Source: Pararhizobium gei (GTDB lineage Bacteria > Pseudomonadota > Alphaproteobacteria > Rhizobiales > Rhizobiaceae). Taken from it: DNA of 64,000 bases. The stretch spans positions 1,390,001-1,454,000 of the forward strand of contig NZ_CP119409.1 of the NCBI RefSeq assembly GCF_029223885.1, in the 5' to 3' direction. A model generated the notes under the pieces. The model ran no database searches. It had not been told where the DNA came from and saw only the letters and a list, made by a program, of their open reading frames with translations. A program made the translations under genes and the position numbers. Position 1 is the stretch's first letter. The number at the start of each line of letters is the position of its first letter. Positions 12,234 to 22,138 of this stretch are shown here, one piece after another.

Positions 12234-13073
12234 TCAATCAAAGGCAAGCGGCGTTTCCATGCTTTGGCCGCCGGATCGGGCAACCAGGAAAATCGCGCCG
12301 CTTTTGAGATTGCCGCCCTTTGCCGGCGCCCGGAACGGCACTTCCAGCAGGTAGGTGCCAGCCTCTGCGGCAAGCTTCCTCGGCTTGCCGAAGCTGAAGC
12401 CGGGAGGGCCGGCGAGAAAAATCTCGGGCGGGGTTTCAGGCGAAGCCGATGGCGCGACCATTGAGAGGCGAAGCGTTTTTGCTGCCTGATCGAGAGAAGC
12501 GGTCTTGACCCGAAAACCCTCGCTCGGCTGTGCCGGGAGAGCGGCAAACGCATCCTTGATCCGTGCCTCGTCCAAAGGATTCTCCACGTCATTCGCCTCG
12601 AAGGCAAGATCGCCCTGCACGGGGATGCAGATGTCCTTGCAGATACCAAGGAAGAACGAAGCCTTGATCTGCGCCGCTCGCGGCCGGTCTGTTTTCAGGA
12701 GAAGCGGAAAGGCAACCGGCCGATCATAACCCGTATAGCGCACGATGCCGTCGTCGAAGTTTTTCGGTGGGGGGAAGCGCATGCCGGAAAAAACCACACC
12801 GGTGGCCGGGTCGATCGTGATCTGAGGCGGGATGCCGCTCGCGCCTGGTTCCAGCCAATAGGTCTTCCAGCCGGGTTTCAGGCGAATGTCGAGAATGGCG
12901 GGAATGGCACCATCAGGCTTCGGCCGCCCGGCGACGATGCGGATATCGCCACCCTGCGACGTTACCCACTGGCTTCTGGCTGCCGTTGCTGCGGATGCGA
13001 TAAAAAAATACGCGGCAAGACTTGCCACCGCTGCCAAAAGAGTCACACTCGTTCTGAAGGGATGATGTTTCAT
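12234..13073 (-). CDS. DsbD N-terminal-domain-like periplasmic protein
   Basis: A 279-residue protein with an N-terminal signal/anchor (residues 10-32), then a domain like the N-terminal domain of DsbD/ScsB: GWKTYWLEPGASGIPPQI, FPPPKNF and SFFLGICKDICIPVQGDL, with a C-x3-C pair at Cys145 and Cys149. It lacks the DsbD transmembrane and thioredoxin domains, so it is a stand-alone thiol-exchange module, probably periplasmic. Partner and substrate are unknown. It is divergent from the YqgE gene. Confidence 0.82.
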   Translation of the reverse strand: MKHHPFRTSVTLLAAVASLAAYFFIASAATAARSQWVTSQGGDIRIVAGRPKPDGAIPAILDIRLKPGWKTYWLEPGASGIPPQITIDPATGVVFSGMRFPPPKNFDDGIVRYTGYDRPVAFPLLLKTDRPRAAQIKASFFLGICKDICIPVQGDLAFEANDVENPLDEARIKDAFAALPAQPSEGFRVKTASLDQAAKTLRLSMVAPSASPETPPEIFLAGPPGFSFGKPRKLAAEAGTYLLEVPFRAPAKGGNLKSGAIFLVARSGGQSMETPLAFD

Positions 13074-13213
13074 GGCGATGACGCTTATCGCTTTTGGAGT
13101 ATGGTTTAAAGGCGTCCGTTTTCACCTCCGGATCATTTTCTCTTGAGGAAACTGATGAGGCTGGGAAAGGCGGCTGGGAAGCTGGACGAAATCCGACCGA
13201 GAAGGCTAGAGCC

Positions 13214-13816
13214 ATGATAGCGACATTCCAGAAGAAGCGGGAGCGGGGCTTGCTGGACGGTCAGTTTCTGATCGCAATGCCCGGCATGTTCGACAGCACG
13301 TTTGCCCGCACGGTCATTTTCGTCTGCGCCCATTCCAAGGACGGTGCCATGGGCTTCGTACTCAACCGTGCGCAGCCGCTGACCTTTCCGGATGTGCTGC
13401 AGCATCTGCAGATCGTCGATGAAGCAGAGGCTATTCAGCTTCCCTCAAAGGCCCGCAACTTTCAGATCCAGACTGGCGGACCCGTCGAAACCGGCCGCGG
13501 CTTCGTGCTTCACTCCGACGACTATCTCAGCGAATCAAGTATTCCCGTCAGCGACGACATCTGCCTGACGGCGACACTCGATATCGTGCGCGCCATTTCT
13601 CGGGGCGAGGGGCCATCGAAAGCGATGATGATGCTCGGCTATGCTGGCTGGGGAGCCGGCCAGCTGGAAGCGGAGATCGCCAACAATGGCTGGCTCAATT
13701 GCCCGGCAAACGACGAGCTGATTTTCGATCGCGATCTCGGCGACAAATATGACCGGGCTCTGGCGCTGATGGGTGTTTCCCCGGCAATGCTGTCGGTCGA
13801 TGCCGGTCATGCTTGA
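13214..13816 (+). CDS. YqgE/AlgH family protein (DUF179)
   Basis: The 200-residue protein has the YqgE/AlgH signature: [40 protein letters not shown] near the start and later [19 protein letters not shown]. The cellular role is not settled. I chose the ATG at 13214 ([18 protein letters not shown]) because the upstream part of the open frame lacks family similarity. It diverges from the DsbD-like gene. Confidence 0.92.
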   Translation: MIATFQKKRERGLLDGQFLIAMPGMFDSTFARTVIFVCAHSKDGAMGFVLNRAQPLTFPDVLQHLQIVDEAEAIQLPSKARNFQIQTGGPVETGRGFVLHSDDYLSESSIPVSDDICLTATLDIVRAISRGEGPSKAMMMLGYAGWGAGQLEAEIANNGWLNCPANDELIFDRDLGDKYDRALALMGVSPAMLSVDAGHA

Positions 13817-14030
13817 CCTCGGCCGAACCCGACTTTCCGATCTTTTTGGGAAAATGGCTTCGCCGGAGATGGACCGTTTACCAGACGCTTGCAGCTCAAC
13901 AGCGGGGTGAGAATGGCGCGGGAATGAATTTGTGCCTTGCGCTTCGTTGGCCGGAACCATTTGACGACACCGCCGTTTTCATCGGCGAGGGCAGGATGGC
14001 TATACTGACCCAAAATCAAAGGATCCGACA

Positions 14031-14222
14031 ATGGGAAGCACTTCTGACAAAGTTTCCGGCACGGCCAACAAGGTTGCCGGCAAGGCCAAGCAGGCTGTTG
14101 GCAAGGCGATCGACAATGACAGGCTGAAGGCTGAAGGAAAAGGCCAGGAAGTCAAGGGCAAGGTCCAGACTGCTTCCGGCAAGGCCAAGGACGCCGTCAA
14201 GGGCGCGGTCGATCACATCTGA
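14031..14222 (+). CDS. CsbD family stress protein
   Basis: This is a 63-residue hydrophilic protein made of KVxGxAxxxxGK repeats ([20 protein letters not shown], later [20 protein letters not shown]), the CsbD (PF05532) pattern. Such proteins are induced by general stress and are probably unstructured; the mechanism is unknown. It follows YqgE by 214 bases and likely has its own promoter. Confidence 0.9.
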   Translation: MGSTSDKVSGTANKVAGKAKQAVGKAIDNDRLKAEGKGQEVKGKVQTASGKAKDAVKGAVDHI

Positions 14223-14318
14223 TAATTTCGCCGTCCTTGCCTTACAGGCTAGGATGTGCGCGAGGTGCGCGGATCGACTGTCCTGACGGGTTCAACTGGA
14301 TGGACGATTCTAGCGCCG

Positions 14319-14348
14319 ATGCCCGCTGTGCCCCGTGCCGGCGGGCAT
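14319..14348 (+). terminator. Hairpin downstream of the CsbD gene
   Basis: ATGCCCGC (14319-14326) and GCGGGCAT (14341-14348) form a perfect 8-bp stem with a 14-base loop. There is no strong T-run directly after it. It may end csbD transcription. Confidence 0.35.
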
Positions 14349-14398
14349 TCATCTGTATGGACGTTCGCAGAATTACTTAAATTTTTTACGAGGCATCA

Positions 14399-15475
14399 AT
14401 GAGACTTTTTGCATGCGCGAATTGCGGCAACCCTATTCATTTCGACAATCGTAGCTGCATCAATTGCGGCAGCCGGCTGGGATTCCTGCCTGAGGACGTG
14501 ATGCTTTACGCGCTCGTGCCAGCAAATGATGGCAATTGGCAGGTTTTCAACGGGCACGGCGGCGCGGTTCGGTTCTGCGCCAACGAAGCTGCCGATATCT
14601 GCAATTGGCTGTTGCCGGTACAGGACCACAACATCTATTGCGCGGCATGCCGCCACAATCGTATCGTCCCGGTAACCGACAATGCGGAAGGACTGGCCCG
14701 GTGGCAGAAGATCGGCCAGGCCCAGCGGCATCTGTTTTACTCTCTGCTGCGCTGGAACCTGCCCCATCCCGGCCGCGATGTCGATCCGAATGGCGGTCTG
14801 GTGTTCGATTACCTGGCCGACGAGGTTGATGCCAATGGCAATGTCATCCCGGCCATGACCGGCCACGAAGACGGGCTCATCAGCCTGCGTGCGGCGGAGG
14901 CGAACGACGCCACCCGGGAAAGTGTGCGCGTGTCCATGGGCGAGCCCTACCGGACGCTGCTTGGCCACTTCCGCCATGAGATCGGTCACTTCTACTTCGA
15001 GCAACTGGTGCGCGACGACCAGACCCTGTGGGAGGCCCGATCCCTGTTCGGCGATGAACGCGAGGATTATGCCGAGGCTCTGAAGCGCAACTACGAGCAG
15101 GGACCGCCGGCCGATTGGCAGACCCGGTTCATCAGTACCTATGCCAGCTGCCATCCGGCGGAGGATTTCGCCGAATGCTGGGCGCATTTCTTCCATATCG
15201 TCGACACGCTGGAAACGGCCCGAGCGTTCGGCCTGTCAACCGACCCGCGCCGTCACGGAGACATGGCGACAGAAATTGCTTTCGACCCCTATCGCGCACC
15301 GGACGCCCAGGGGCTCGTCGACGCCTGGGTACCCCTCAGCGTCGCCCTCAACAGCCTCCAGCGCAGCATGGGGCAGCCCGACAGCTATCCCTTCATACTC
15401 TCGCCGCCAGTCGTGGAGAAGCTTAACTTCATCAACAGGCTGATCAGGCGGGCAGGAGAGGGCTACGCTCGGTAG
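14399..15475 (+). CDS. Putative zinc-binding metallopeptidase with N-terminal zinc ribbon
   Basis: The 358-residue protein starts with a zinc ribbon (Cys6, Cys9, Cys20, Cys23) and a second Cys pair in YCAACRHNR. The central part has RHEIGHFYFEQL with the HExxH motif at His193-His197, and later HPAEDFAECWAHFFH, whose acidic or His residues could be the third zinc ligand. The layout matches the putative zinc-binding metallopeptidase family PF15887. No signal peptide is present, so it is cytoplasmic. The substrate is unknown. Confidence 0.87.
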   Translation: MRLFACANCGNPIHFDNRSCINCGSRLGFLPEDVMLYALVPANDGNWQVFNGHGGAVRFCANEAADICNWLLPVQDHNIYCAACRHNRIVPVTDNAEGLARWQKIGQAQRHLFYSLLRWNLPHPGRDVDPNGGLVFDYLADEVDANGNVIPAMTGHEDGLISLRAAEANDATRESVRVSMGEPYRTLLGHFRHEIGHFYFEQLVRDDQTLWEARSLFGDEREDYAEALKRNYEQGPPADWQTRFISTYASCHPAEDFAECWAHFFHIVDTLETARAFGLSTDPRRHGDMATEIAFDPYRAPDAQGLVDAWVPLSVALNSLQRSMGQPDSYPFILSPPVVEKLNFINRLIRRAGEGYAR

Positions 15476-15523
15476 CGGCGATCACGCTGAGACGTTCGAG
15501 GTCTGGAGTTTCACACCACTGCC

Positions 15524-18457
15524 TCACGCCCGTTTCATCAACGGAAACCGCTCCTTGAGCAACCGCTGGATCAAGTCCGGGGCGATCGGCGGGCCGAAGA
15601 GGAAGCTCTGGCCGTAGTCGCAGCCCATCTGGGCGAGCTGAATGGCATCTTCCTCGGATTCGATGCCCTCGGCGACGACCTGCATGTCGAGATCGCGCGC
15701 CATGCCAATGATCGACCGGAGCAGGATCGTGCGCCTGTCCCCCGGATCCCTGACCAGCGCCTTGTCGATCTTGATCGTGTCGAAAGGAAAGCGGGTGAGG
15801 TAGGCGAGCGAGGAGTAGCCGGTGCCGAAGTCGTCCAGTGCCAGCGATAGACCGGCATCCTTCAGCTTTTCCAGAACAAGCCGCGCCTGTTCGGGATTTT
15901 CCATTACGAGCGATTCCGTCAGTTCCACCTTCACCTTTGCCGGATCGCAATGGTTCTTGCTGAGGATTGCTCTCACATCGTCATGCAGGTCGTTGTTAAG
16001 CAGTTGCGCGCTCGACAGGTTGACCGAAACGAAGATCGGCAGATCGCCGGTCTGGATCTGCCATTCCGTCAGGTCGCTGCTTGCCCGCTCGAAGGCAAAG
16101 AGGCCGAGTTGGTGGATCAGGTCGCAATTCTCCGCAATCGGGATGAATTCCGACGGCGAGATGCTGCCGCGTTTCGGATGTTCCCAGCGCATCAGCGCCT
16201 CGAATCCGGCGATTTCGGCGTCCTGAAGGCGCACGATCGGCTGGTAGACGAGGCTGAGTTCCTTGCGCTCGATGGCGCGGCGCAGGTCGTTCTCCAGTTG
16301 CAAACGGTCGGTGCCGGAGGTGCGGAACGCCGGCCGGAAGGGTTCGACACGGTTGCCGCCGGCCTTCTTGGCACGGAACATCGCCAGCTCGGCATCACTG
16401 AGAAGACTTGCCGCATTTTCCTGCTGATCGACCCATGACACGAGACCGACCGAGGCGGTAAGATTGATTTCGCGGTTGCCGAAGTTGAGCGGCACCATGA
16501 TGGCCTTCGACACCGCGTCGGCAAAGTCCGCCACCTTGGCAGGGTCGCGCTCGGACATCAGGATCAGGCCGAACTCGTCGCCACCGAGCCGCGCCAGCGT
16601 GTCCTGCGGCTTGATCAGGCGCCGCAGGCGGCGCGTCAGGGCAATCAGGATATTGTCGCCTGCGGCGATCCCAAGCACGTCGTTGACCTGCTTGTAGCGG
16701 TCGATGTCGATGGTGAGAATCGTCGGGCGCACCCCGGTCGCGCCGGGCGCGAAGGACAGGATGGATTGCAGGCGGTCAAGGAAAATCTGGCGGTTCGGCA
16801 GACCGGTCAGGTTATCGTGCAGCGCATTGTGCAGCAGCCGGTCGATGGAATTCTTCTGCTCGGTAATATCGACGATGGTGCCGACGCAGCGGATGATTTC
16901 GCCGTTGGCGCCGAGAACCGGCCGCGCCCGGATGGACAGCCAGTGATAGTGGCCGTCCTCGGCCCGGATGCGGAATTCGTGGTTCAGCCGCCCCTTGCGA
17001 TGCTCGAGAAGAACGTCGAGCGTTGCCCGGAATCGATCCCGGTCGTCCGGGTGAAGCCGCGGTACCCAGTTGCGGACGGCGCCATGCATGGTGCCCGAGG
17101 CAAGCCCCAACTGCGCGGAAATGTCTGGGATGGTCACGACCCGGTCGCGCGCAACGTCCCAGTCCCAGACGGTGTCCCCGGACCCGGTGAGGGCGAGCGA
17201 CTGGCGCTCCAGATCGGAAAACAGCCCCTGGCTATAGGCGCCACCGGCAAAGGCGTGCTGCATGACCGTGAAGCCGATCAGGAGCACGATGAGCACCAGC
17301 CCGCCGCCGAGCGCCGGCTGCACGATGTCGTTTGCCAGTTGTCCGGTGACCGTCAGCCAGGCGCCGAACAGCCAGACGAGGATCAGGATCCAGGCCGGAA
17401 CGAGAAGAATGGCGCGGTCATACCGGTTGAAGCCGAGATAGGCGATCAGGATGATGCCGGCCGTGCCGGTCAGCGCGAAGGACAGACGGGCAATGCCCGA
17501 CGCGATGGCCGGGTCATAGATCGCCACGCCGAAGAGGAGACCGAGGCCCAGAATCCAGGCAAGCGTCACATAGGAAAGATGCTGGTGCCAGCGATTGAGA
17601 TTGAGATAGGTGAAGAGGAAGATGACGAGACCGGCAGCCAGAAAGACTTCGGTTCCCGCCCGCCATATGCGCTCGTCTCCGGACGTGATGCTGATCAGCT
17701 TGGACAGGAAGCCGAAATCGACGCAGATATAGGCAAGCACCGCCCAGGCCAGCGCCGCCGTCGCCGGCAGCATGGAAGTGCCCTTGACGACGAACAGGAT
17801 GGTGAGGAAAACCGCAAGCAGGCCTGCAATGCCCAGCACGATGCCGCGATAGAGCGTGAAGGCGTTGACCGTATCCTTGTAGGCGTCGGGTTGCCACAGA
17901 TACATTTGCGGCAGGTCGGGGCCTGCCAGTTCCGCGACGAAGGTGATGACCGAGCCGGGGTTGAGCGTGATGCGGAAAACGTCCGCCTCGTCGCTTGCCT
18001 GGCGATCCAGCGCAAAGCCTTCGCTCGGCGTGATCGAAAGAATGCGCTGCGAGCCGAGATCGGGCCAGAACAGCTTGGAATTCACCAGCCGGAAATGCGG
18101 GGCGACGATGACGCGCTCCAATTGCTCTTCAGAAACATTGGCCAGCGCAAAAACAGCCCAGTCGCCCTGGTGATTTTCGGCTGAGGAGCGAACCTCGATG
18201 CGCCGGACGATGCCGTCCGTGCCCGGTGCCGTCGAGACCTGGAAGGCCTCGCCGCGTCCGGTATAGATCTCCGTCGTCGCCGTCAGGTCGAGCGCCGTAT
18301 CCTCACGCGAAATCTTCACCGGTTCGATGGCATGCGCCATCCCGATTCCCAGCAAGCAGATTGCGGTCATCACGGCAGTCAGGAACGCCAGAAGCCTTCC
18401 AGCTGTTGCCAGAAGCCTTCCAGATGTTGGAGGAGACGGCATGCGCTTCACAAACAT
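15524..18457 (-). CDS. Membrane GGDEF-EAL cyclic-di-GMP protein with 7TM sensor and PAS domain
   Basis: A 977-residue protein: N-terminal signal segment (to about residue 43), a periplasmic sensory part (to about 190), seven or eight membrane helices (about 205-410, 7TMR-DISM-like), a PAS fold (about 430-530, HPDDRDRFRATLD), a GGDEF domain with intact RLGGDEF near residue 623, and an EAL domain with intact EAL near 752, NLSSAQL, DDFGTGYSSLAYL and VAEGIES. Both catalytic signatures are complete, so it could make and degrade c-di-GMP. Its start codon immediately follows the stop of the GNAT gene, implying co-transcription. Confidence 0.94.
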   Translation of the reverse strand: MFVKRMPSPPTSGRLLATAGRLLAFLTAVMTAICLLGIGMAHAIEPVKISREDTALDLTATTEIYTGRGEAFQVSTAPGTDGIVRRIEVRSSAENHQGDWAVFALANVSEEQLERVIVAPHFRLVNSKLFWPDLGSQRILSITPSEGFALDRQASDEADVFRITLNPGSVITFVAELAGPDLPQMYLWQPDAYKDTVNAFTLYRGIVLGIAGLLAVFLTILFVVKGTSMLPATAALAWAVLAYICVDFGFLSKLISITSGDERIWRAGTEVFLAAGLVIFLFTYLNLNRWHQHLSYVTLAWILGLGLLFGVAIYDPAIASGIARLSFALTGTAGIILIAYLGFNRYDRAILLVPAWILILVWLFGAWLTVTGQLANDIVQPALGGGLVLIVLLIGFTVMQHAFAGGAYSQGLFSDLERQSLALTGSGDTVWDWDVARDRVVTIPDISAQLGLASGTMHGAVRNWVPRLHPDDRDRFRATLDVLLEHRKGRLNHEFRIRAEDGHYHWLSIRARPVLGANGEIIRCVGTIVDITEQKNSIDRLLHNALHDNLTGLPNRQIFLDRLQSILSFAPGATGVRPTILTIDIDRYKQVNDVLGIAAGDNILIALTRRLRRLIKPQDTLARLGGDEFGLILMSERDPAKVADFADAVSKAIMVPLNFGNREINLTASVGLVSWVDQQENAASLLSDAELAMFRAKKAGGNRVEPFRPAFRTSGTDRLQLENDLRRAIERKELSLVYQPIVRLQDAEIAGFEALMRWEHPKRGSISPSEFIPIAENCDLIHQLGLFAFERASSDLTEWQIQTGDLPIFVSVNLSSAQLLNNDLHDDVRAILSKNHCDPAKVKVELTESLVMENPEQARLVLEKLKDAGLSLALDDFGTGYSSLAYLTRFPFDTIKIDKALVRDPGDRRTILLRSIIGMARDLDMQVVAEGIESEEDAIQLAQMGCDYGQSFLFGPPIAPDLIQRLLKERFPLMKRA

Positions 18458-19069
18458 TCAGTCACTCGAATTCCCGGTTGGAACGCTGTCGCGCGCGAGC
18501 AGCGAAAACATCAGGTGATCCCGCCATTGCCCGTTGATTTTCAGATATTCCCGCAGATAGCCTTCGCGTTGAAACCCGGCCTTTTCAAGGAGCCGGATGC
18601 TTCTCTGGTTCTCGGGAATACAGGCTGCCTCGATGCGGTGCAACTGAAGGCTGGAAAAGATATAGGGAACGGCGAGCCGCACGGCCTTCGCCATATGCCC
18701 CTTGCCTGCATGACGCTCGCCCATCCAGTAGCCGATCATGCAGCACTGCGCGGCCCCGCGGCGGATATAGCCGATGGTCAGCCCTCCGACGAGGGCCTCA
18801 TCGGCGCGGGAAATGATGAAGAGCGGCACGGCCTGACCGGACGCGAACTCCTGCTCGTTTCGGATGACGCGGCTCCTGAAGGCGCTCTCCGTCATCTCGT
18901 CGGCGCGCCAAGTCGGCTCCCAAGGCTCAAGAAAAGCACGGCTATCGCTGCGCAGCCGGTACCACTGGCGGTAGTCGGTGGCTTTCGGCAGCCGAAGGAC
19001 GTGGGTCTCGCCAATGATCTCGACCGGGTCCGGCTGCCGTGACAGAAACCGAAAGACCGATCGCGCCAT
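18458..19069 (-). CDS. GNAT family N-acetyltransferase (RimJ-like)
   Basis: This 203-residue protein starts at the ATG at 19069-19067 (MARSVFRFLSRQPDPVEI). It carries the RimJ/RimL-type GNAT pattern: FLEPWEPTW, then GYWMGERHAGKGHMAKAV (acetyl-CoA loop) and LHRIEAACIPENQRSIRLLEKAGFQREGYLREYLKING. It probably acetylates protein N-termini or small amines; the substrate is not predictable. The open frame continues upstream but that part is not GNAT-like. It ends directly before the GGDEF-EAL start. Confidence 0.9.
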   Translation of the reverse strand: MARSVFRFLSRQPDPVEIIGETHVLRLPKATDYRQWYRLRSDSRAFLEPWEPTWRADEMTESAFRSRVIRNEQEFASGQAVPLFIISRADEALVGGLTIGYIRRGAAQCCMIGYWMGERHAGKGHMAKAVRLAVPYIFSSLQLHRIEAACIPENQRSIRLLEKAGFQREGYLREYLKINGQWRDHLMFSLLARDSVPTGNSSD

Positions 19070-19149
19070 AGAAGTCTCCGCAGTCGCTGAAGTGCCGTCA
19101 TGCGGGAGGGCAGGCCTGTGAAGAGCGCCCACCATCGCTTCGGCAAGGT

Positions 19150-20451
19150 TTAGCCGTTTGCCGCGCGGGCGCGCACCGTGCCGCGAGATAGACCGCCGAT
19201 GATGTCGCCCATAGACGCCAGTTTGTCCACCGGGCCGATAGCGGACAGTGTCGGCACCGTGTCGAAGAACAGACGCCCGGCCAAATCGGTCAGGCGCTCG
19301 ACGGTTATGCCGGACAGGCGCTCCATCAATTCCTCGTTGGGAATAGGGCGGCCGTAGAGCATCATCTGACGGGCGATCTGGCCGGCACGGGCGGCGGGGC
19401 TTTCCTGTCCCATCAGAAGCTGGGCGCGGATCTGCGCACGGGCCCGGTCGATTTCCTGTTGCTCGATGTTCATCGACGACTTGCGTAACTCGTCGATTAT
19501 GACGGGCATCAGTTCCGGCAGGTTTTCGCCGCCGGTCGCCGCGTGAACGCCGAAGATGCCGGTATCGGAAAAGCCCCAATGGAAGGCATAGACCGAATAG
19601 CACAGACCGCGATGTTCGCGCACTTCCTGGAACAGGCGGGATGACATGCCGCCGCCGAGAATGTTGGCAAGAATCTGCGAACAGTAGAAATCGCGGGCGT
19701 GATAGGCCTTGCCCTCGAAGCCGAGCAGCACCTGCGCGTCCATCAGGTCGCGGTCCTCACGCACGTCGCCGCCGGTATAGTGGGCTGTGTCCGCGACCGG
19801 TGCCACGACCGGCTTTTGCGGCAGGCCGGCGAAACGGTCTTCAACCTGTCGCACGAAGCTGTCATGATCAACCGCACCGGCGCCGACCACGAACATGCGA
19901 TCGGTGGTGTAATTGCGGTCGAGATAGCTGCGGATCTGCTCCGGTGTGAAGGACAGGACCGTGTCCGGCGTGCCCAGGATCGGACGGCCGATCGTCTGGC
20001 CGGCGAAGGCGGTTTCGGCAAATTTATCGAAGACGACATCGTCGGGCGTGTCGTTGGCGGCTCCGATTTCCTGCAGGATGACCTGCTTTTCGCGCTCCAG
20101 TTCCTCCTCGTCGAAGGCCGACTCCGTCAGAATATCCGCAAGGATATCGACAGCAAGCGGAACGTCGTCCTGGAGAATGCGGGCGTAATAGGACGTGGTT
20201 TCCGTGGATGTGGCGGCATTGACTTCGCCGCCGACATTCTCGATCTGCTCGGCGATCTCGCGGGCCGTTCGCCGCGCCGTGCCCTTGAAGGCCATATGCT
20301 CCAGGAGATGAGCAATTCCGTGCTCGTCCGCGGTTTCATCCCGGGAACCGGATTTGATCCAGACACCGAGCGCGACGCTTTCGAGATGCGGCATGTTTTC
20401 GGTGACGACGGTCAACCCGGATTGAAGCCGGGTGCACTCAACTTTCATCAT
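19150..20451 (-). CDS. M16 family zinc peptidase (processing-peptidase-like)
   Basis: The 433-residue protein has the inverted zinc motif HxxEH at His48-His52 (GIAHLLEHMAFKGT) and the third-ligand region ELEREKQVILQEI. The C-terminal half carries the glycine-rich loop GGGMSSRLFQEVREHRGLCYSVYAF seen in the beta subunit of mitochondrial processing peptidase and its bacterial relatives. It may start at either of two adjacent ATGs. It lies 16 bases after thrC in the same direction, a conserved alphaproteobacterial pair. Confidence 0.94.
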   Translation of the reverse strand: MMKVECTRLQSGLTVVTENMPHLESVALGVWIKSGSRDETADEHGIAHLLEHMAFKGTARRTAREIAEQIENVGGEVNAATSTETTSYYARILQDDVPLAVDILADILTESAFDEEELEREKQVILQEIGAANDTPDDVVFDKFAETAFAGQTIGRPILGTPDTVLSFTPEQIRSYLDRNYTTDRMFVVGAGAVDHDSFVRQVEDRFAGLPQKPVVAPVADTAHYTGGDVREDRDLMDAQVLLGFEGKAYHARDFYCSQILANILGGGMSSRLFQEVREHRGLCYSVYAFHWGFSDTGIFGVHAATGGENLPELMPVIIDELRKSSMNIEQQEIDRARAQIRAQLLMGQESPAARAGQIARQMMLYGRPIPNEELMERLSGITVERLTDLAGRLFFDTVPTLSAIGPVDKLASMGDIIGGLSRGTVRARAANG

Positions 20452-20467
20452 CTGTCTTTCTGCGTCC

Positions 20468-21865
20468 TTACTTCAGGATGCGTGCGTGCTCGCTGATATA
20501 GGTTTCAACGGCTTTCAGCTCCGGCTCCAGAATATCGAAACGCTCCTCCCTGACCATCAGATCAGCAAGCCACGTTGGAAGCGCCGGGTCAATACCGCTC
20601 GCCGATTTTACTGCGTCGGGAAATTTTGCCGGATGTGCCGTCGAAAGCGTCACCATGGGGGCATTCGGTTTTTCATGCTCGGCCGCAACGAAGACGCCGA
20701 TTGCCGTGTGCGGGTCCAAAAGATATCCGGTCGTGTCCAGGGTCGAGCGGATGGTCATTTCCACCTCTCCTTCCGAGGCGCGGCCGGCCTTGAAGACTTT
20801 GCGGATGGCTTTCAGCGCCTGTTTCTCGATCTCGAAGCCGCCCGATTGTTTCAGGTTCGCCATGGCGCCGCGCACCTTGGAGGCATCGCGGTCATAGGCC
20901 TCGAACAGCAGCCGTTCGAAGTTCGAGGAGATCTGGATATCCATGGAGGGCGAGGTGGTCGCCTTCACGGCGCGCATCTCGTAGCGGCCGGTTTTCAGGG
21001 TGCGGGCAAGAATATCGTTTTCGTTGGTGGCGACGATCAGCCTGTCTATCGGCAACCCCATCTGTTTTGCCACGTAGCCTGCAAAGATATCGCCGAAATT
21101 TCCGGTGGGCACGGTAAAGGAGATTTTCCGGTCCGGTCCGCCGAGTGAAAGCGCTGTCGTGAAATAATAGACGATCTGGGCCATGATCCGGGCCCAGTTG
21201 ATCGAGTTGACGCCGGACAGGGCGACGCGGTCCCGGAAGGCCGTATCGTTGAACATGTCCTTGACGAGGCCCTGGCAGTCGTCGAAATTGCCCTTGATGG
21301 CAATTGCATGGACATTGGCCGCCTTGGAGGTGGTCATCTGATGCTGCTGTACCGGCGACACCTTGCCATGCGGAAAGAGAATGAAGATGTCGGTGCGGTC
21401 GCGGCCTGCAAAAGCGTCGATCGCGGCCCCTCCGGTATCTCCGGACGTCGCGCCGACGATGGTGGCGCGCTCGCCGCGTGTCGTCAGAACATGGTCCATC
21501 AGCCGCGCCAGCAACTGCATGGCAACATCCTTGAAGGCCAGCGTCGAACCGTGGAACAGCTCCATGATGTAAGCATTCGGGCCGGTCTGGACGAGCGGCA
21601 CGATCGCCGGGTGGCGGAAGGTCGCATAGGCCTCATTGATCATCGCCCGGAAAATATCGTCCGGAATTTCGCCGTCGATGAAGGGCGACAGGATGGTGAA
21701 CGCGACTTCCTGATAGGATTTTCCCCGCAATGCACGGATGTCCTTCTTCGAGAAGCTTGGAAAGGACTTCGGCACGTAAAGGCCGCCGTCGCGGGCAAGG
21801 CCGGCCATCAAGGCGTCGCAAAAACCCAGCGAAGGGGCTTCGCCCCGCGTCGAGACATATTTCAC
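20468..21865 (-). CDS. thrC: Threonine synthase
   Basis: ThrC converts O-phosphohomoserine to threonine with PLP. The 465-residue protein shows GSTLAFKDVAMQLL with the PLP lysine (about residue 110), GATSGDTGGAAI and the phosphate-binding NFGDIFAGY. I chose the GTG at 21865-21863 (MKYVSTRGEAP): AAGGA lies about 7 bases upstream of it, whereas the ATG at 21874 has that same sequence directly against it. It completes the threonine branch with thrB. Confidence 0.95.
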   Translation of the reverse strand: MKYVSTRGEAPSLGFCDALMAGLARDGGLYVPKSFPSFSKKDIRALRGKSYQEVAFTILSPFIDGEIPDDIFRAMINEAYATFRHPAIVPLVQTGPNAYIMELFHGSTLAFKDVAMQLLARLMDHVLTTRGERATIVGATSGDTGGAAIDAFAGRDRTDIFILFPHGKVSPVQQHQMTTSKAANVHAIAIKGNFDDCQGLVKDMFNDTAFRDRVALSGVNSINWARIMAQIVYYFTTALSLGGPDRKISFTVPTGNFGDIFAGYVAKQMGLPIDRLIVATNENDILARTLKTGRYEMRAVKATTSPSMDIQISSNFERLLFEAYDRDASKVRGAMANLKQSGGFEIEKQALKAIRKVFKAGRASEGEVEMTIRSTLDTTGYLLDPHTAIGVFVAAEHEKPNAPMVTLSTAHPAKFPDAVKSASGIDPALPTWLADLMVREERFDILEPELKAVETYISEHARILK

Positions 21866-22138
21866 CGTCGTCATCCTTCGTCGTCTGCATGCCAGCCGCG
21901 GCGGAAACAAACCGGCGCTGCTGTGCCCTTTCGGGCGATGCTCGTCACATCTTAACGGATGCTGAAAAAGTGATTTCGGTCGAGAGACTCCAATCGATTT
22001 TTCAATGCGTCGCTGCTATAGACCATCGCCAAGGGTCTTGAAAGGCTCAAGTTGCAGGGGCGGACAACCGGAAAATTCCTTATTTTGCGGTCAGTCAGGC
22101 GCTGCGGCGTACAATCGCAAGGCAGAGGATATAGTCAG

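Noticed and set aside
16766..18184. Long open frame antisense to the GGDEF-EAL gene
   Set aside because: Low-complexity charged translation opposite a well-supported gene.
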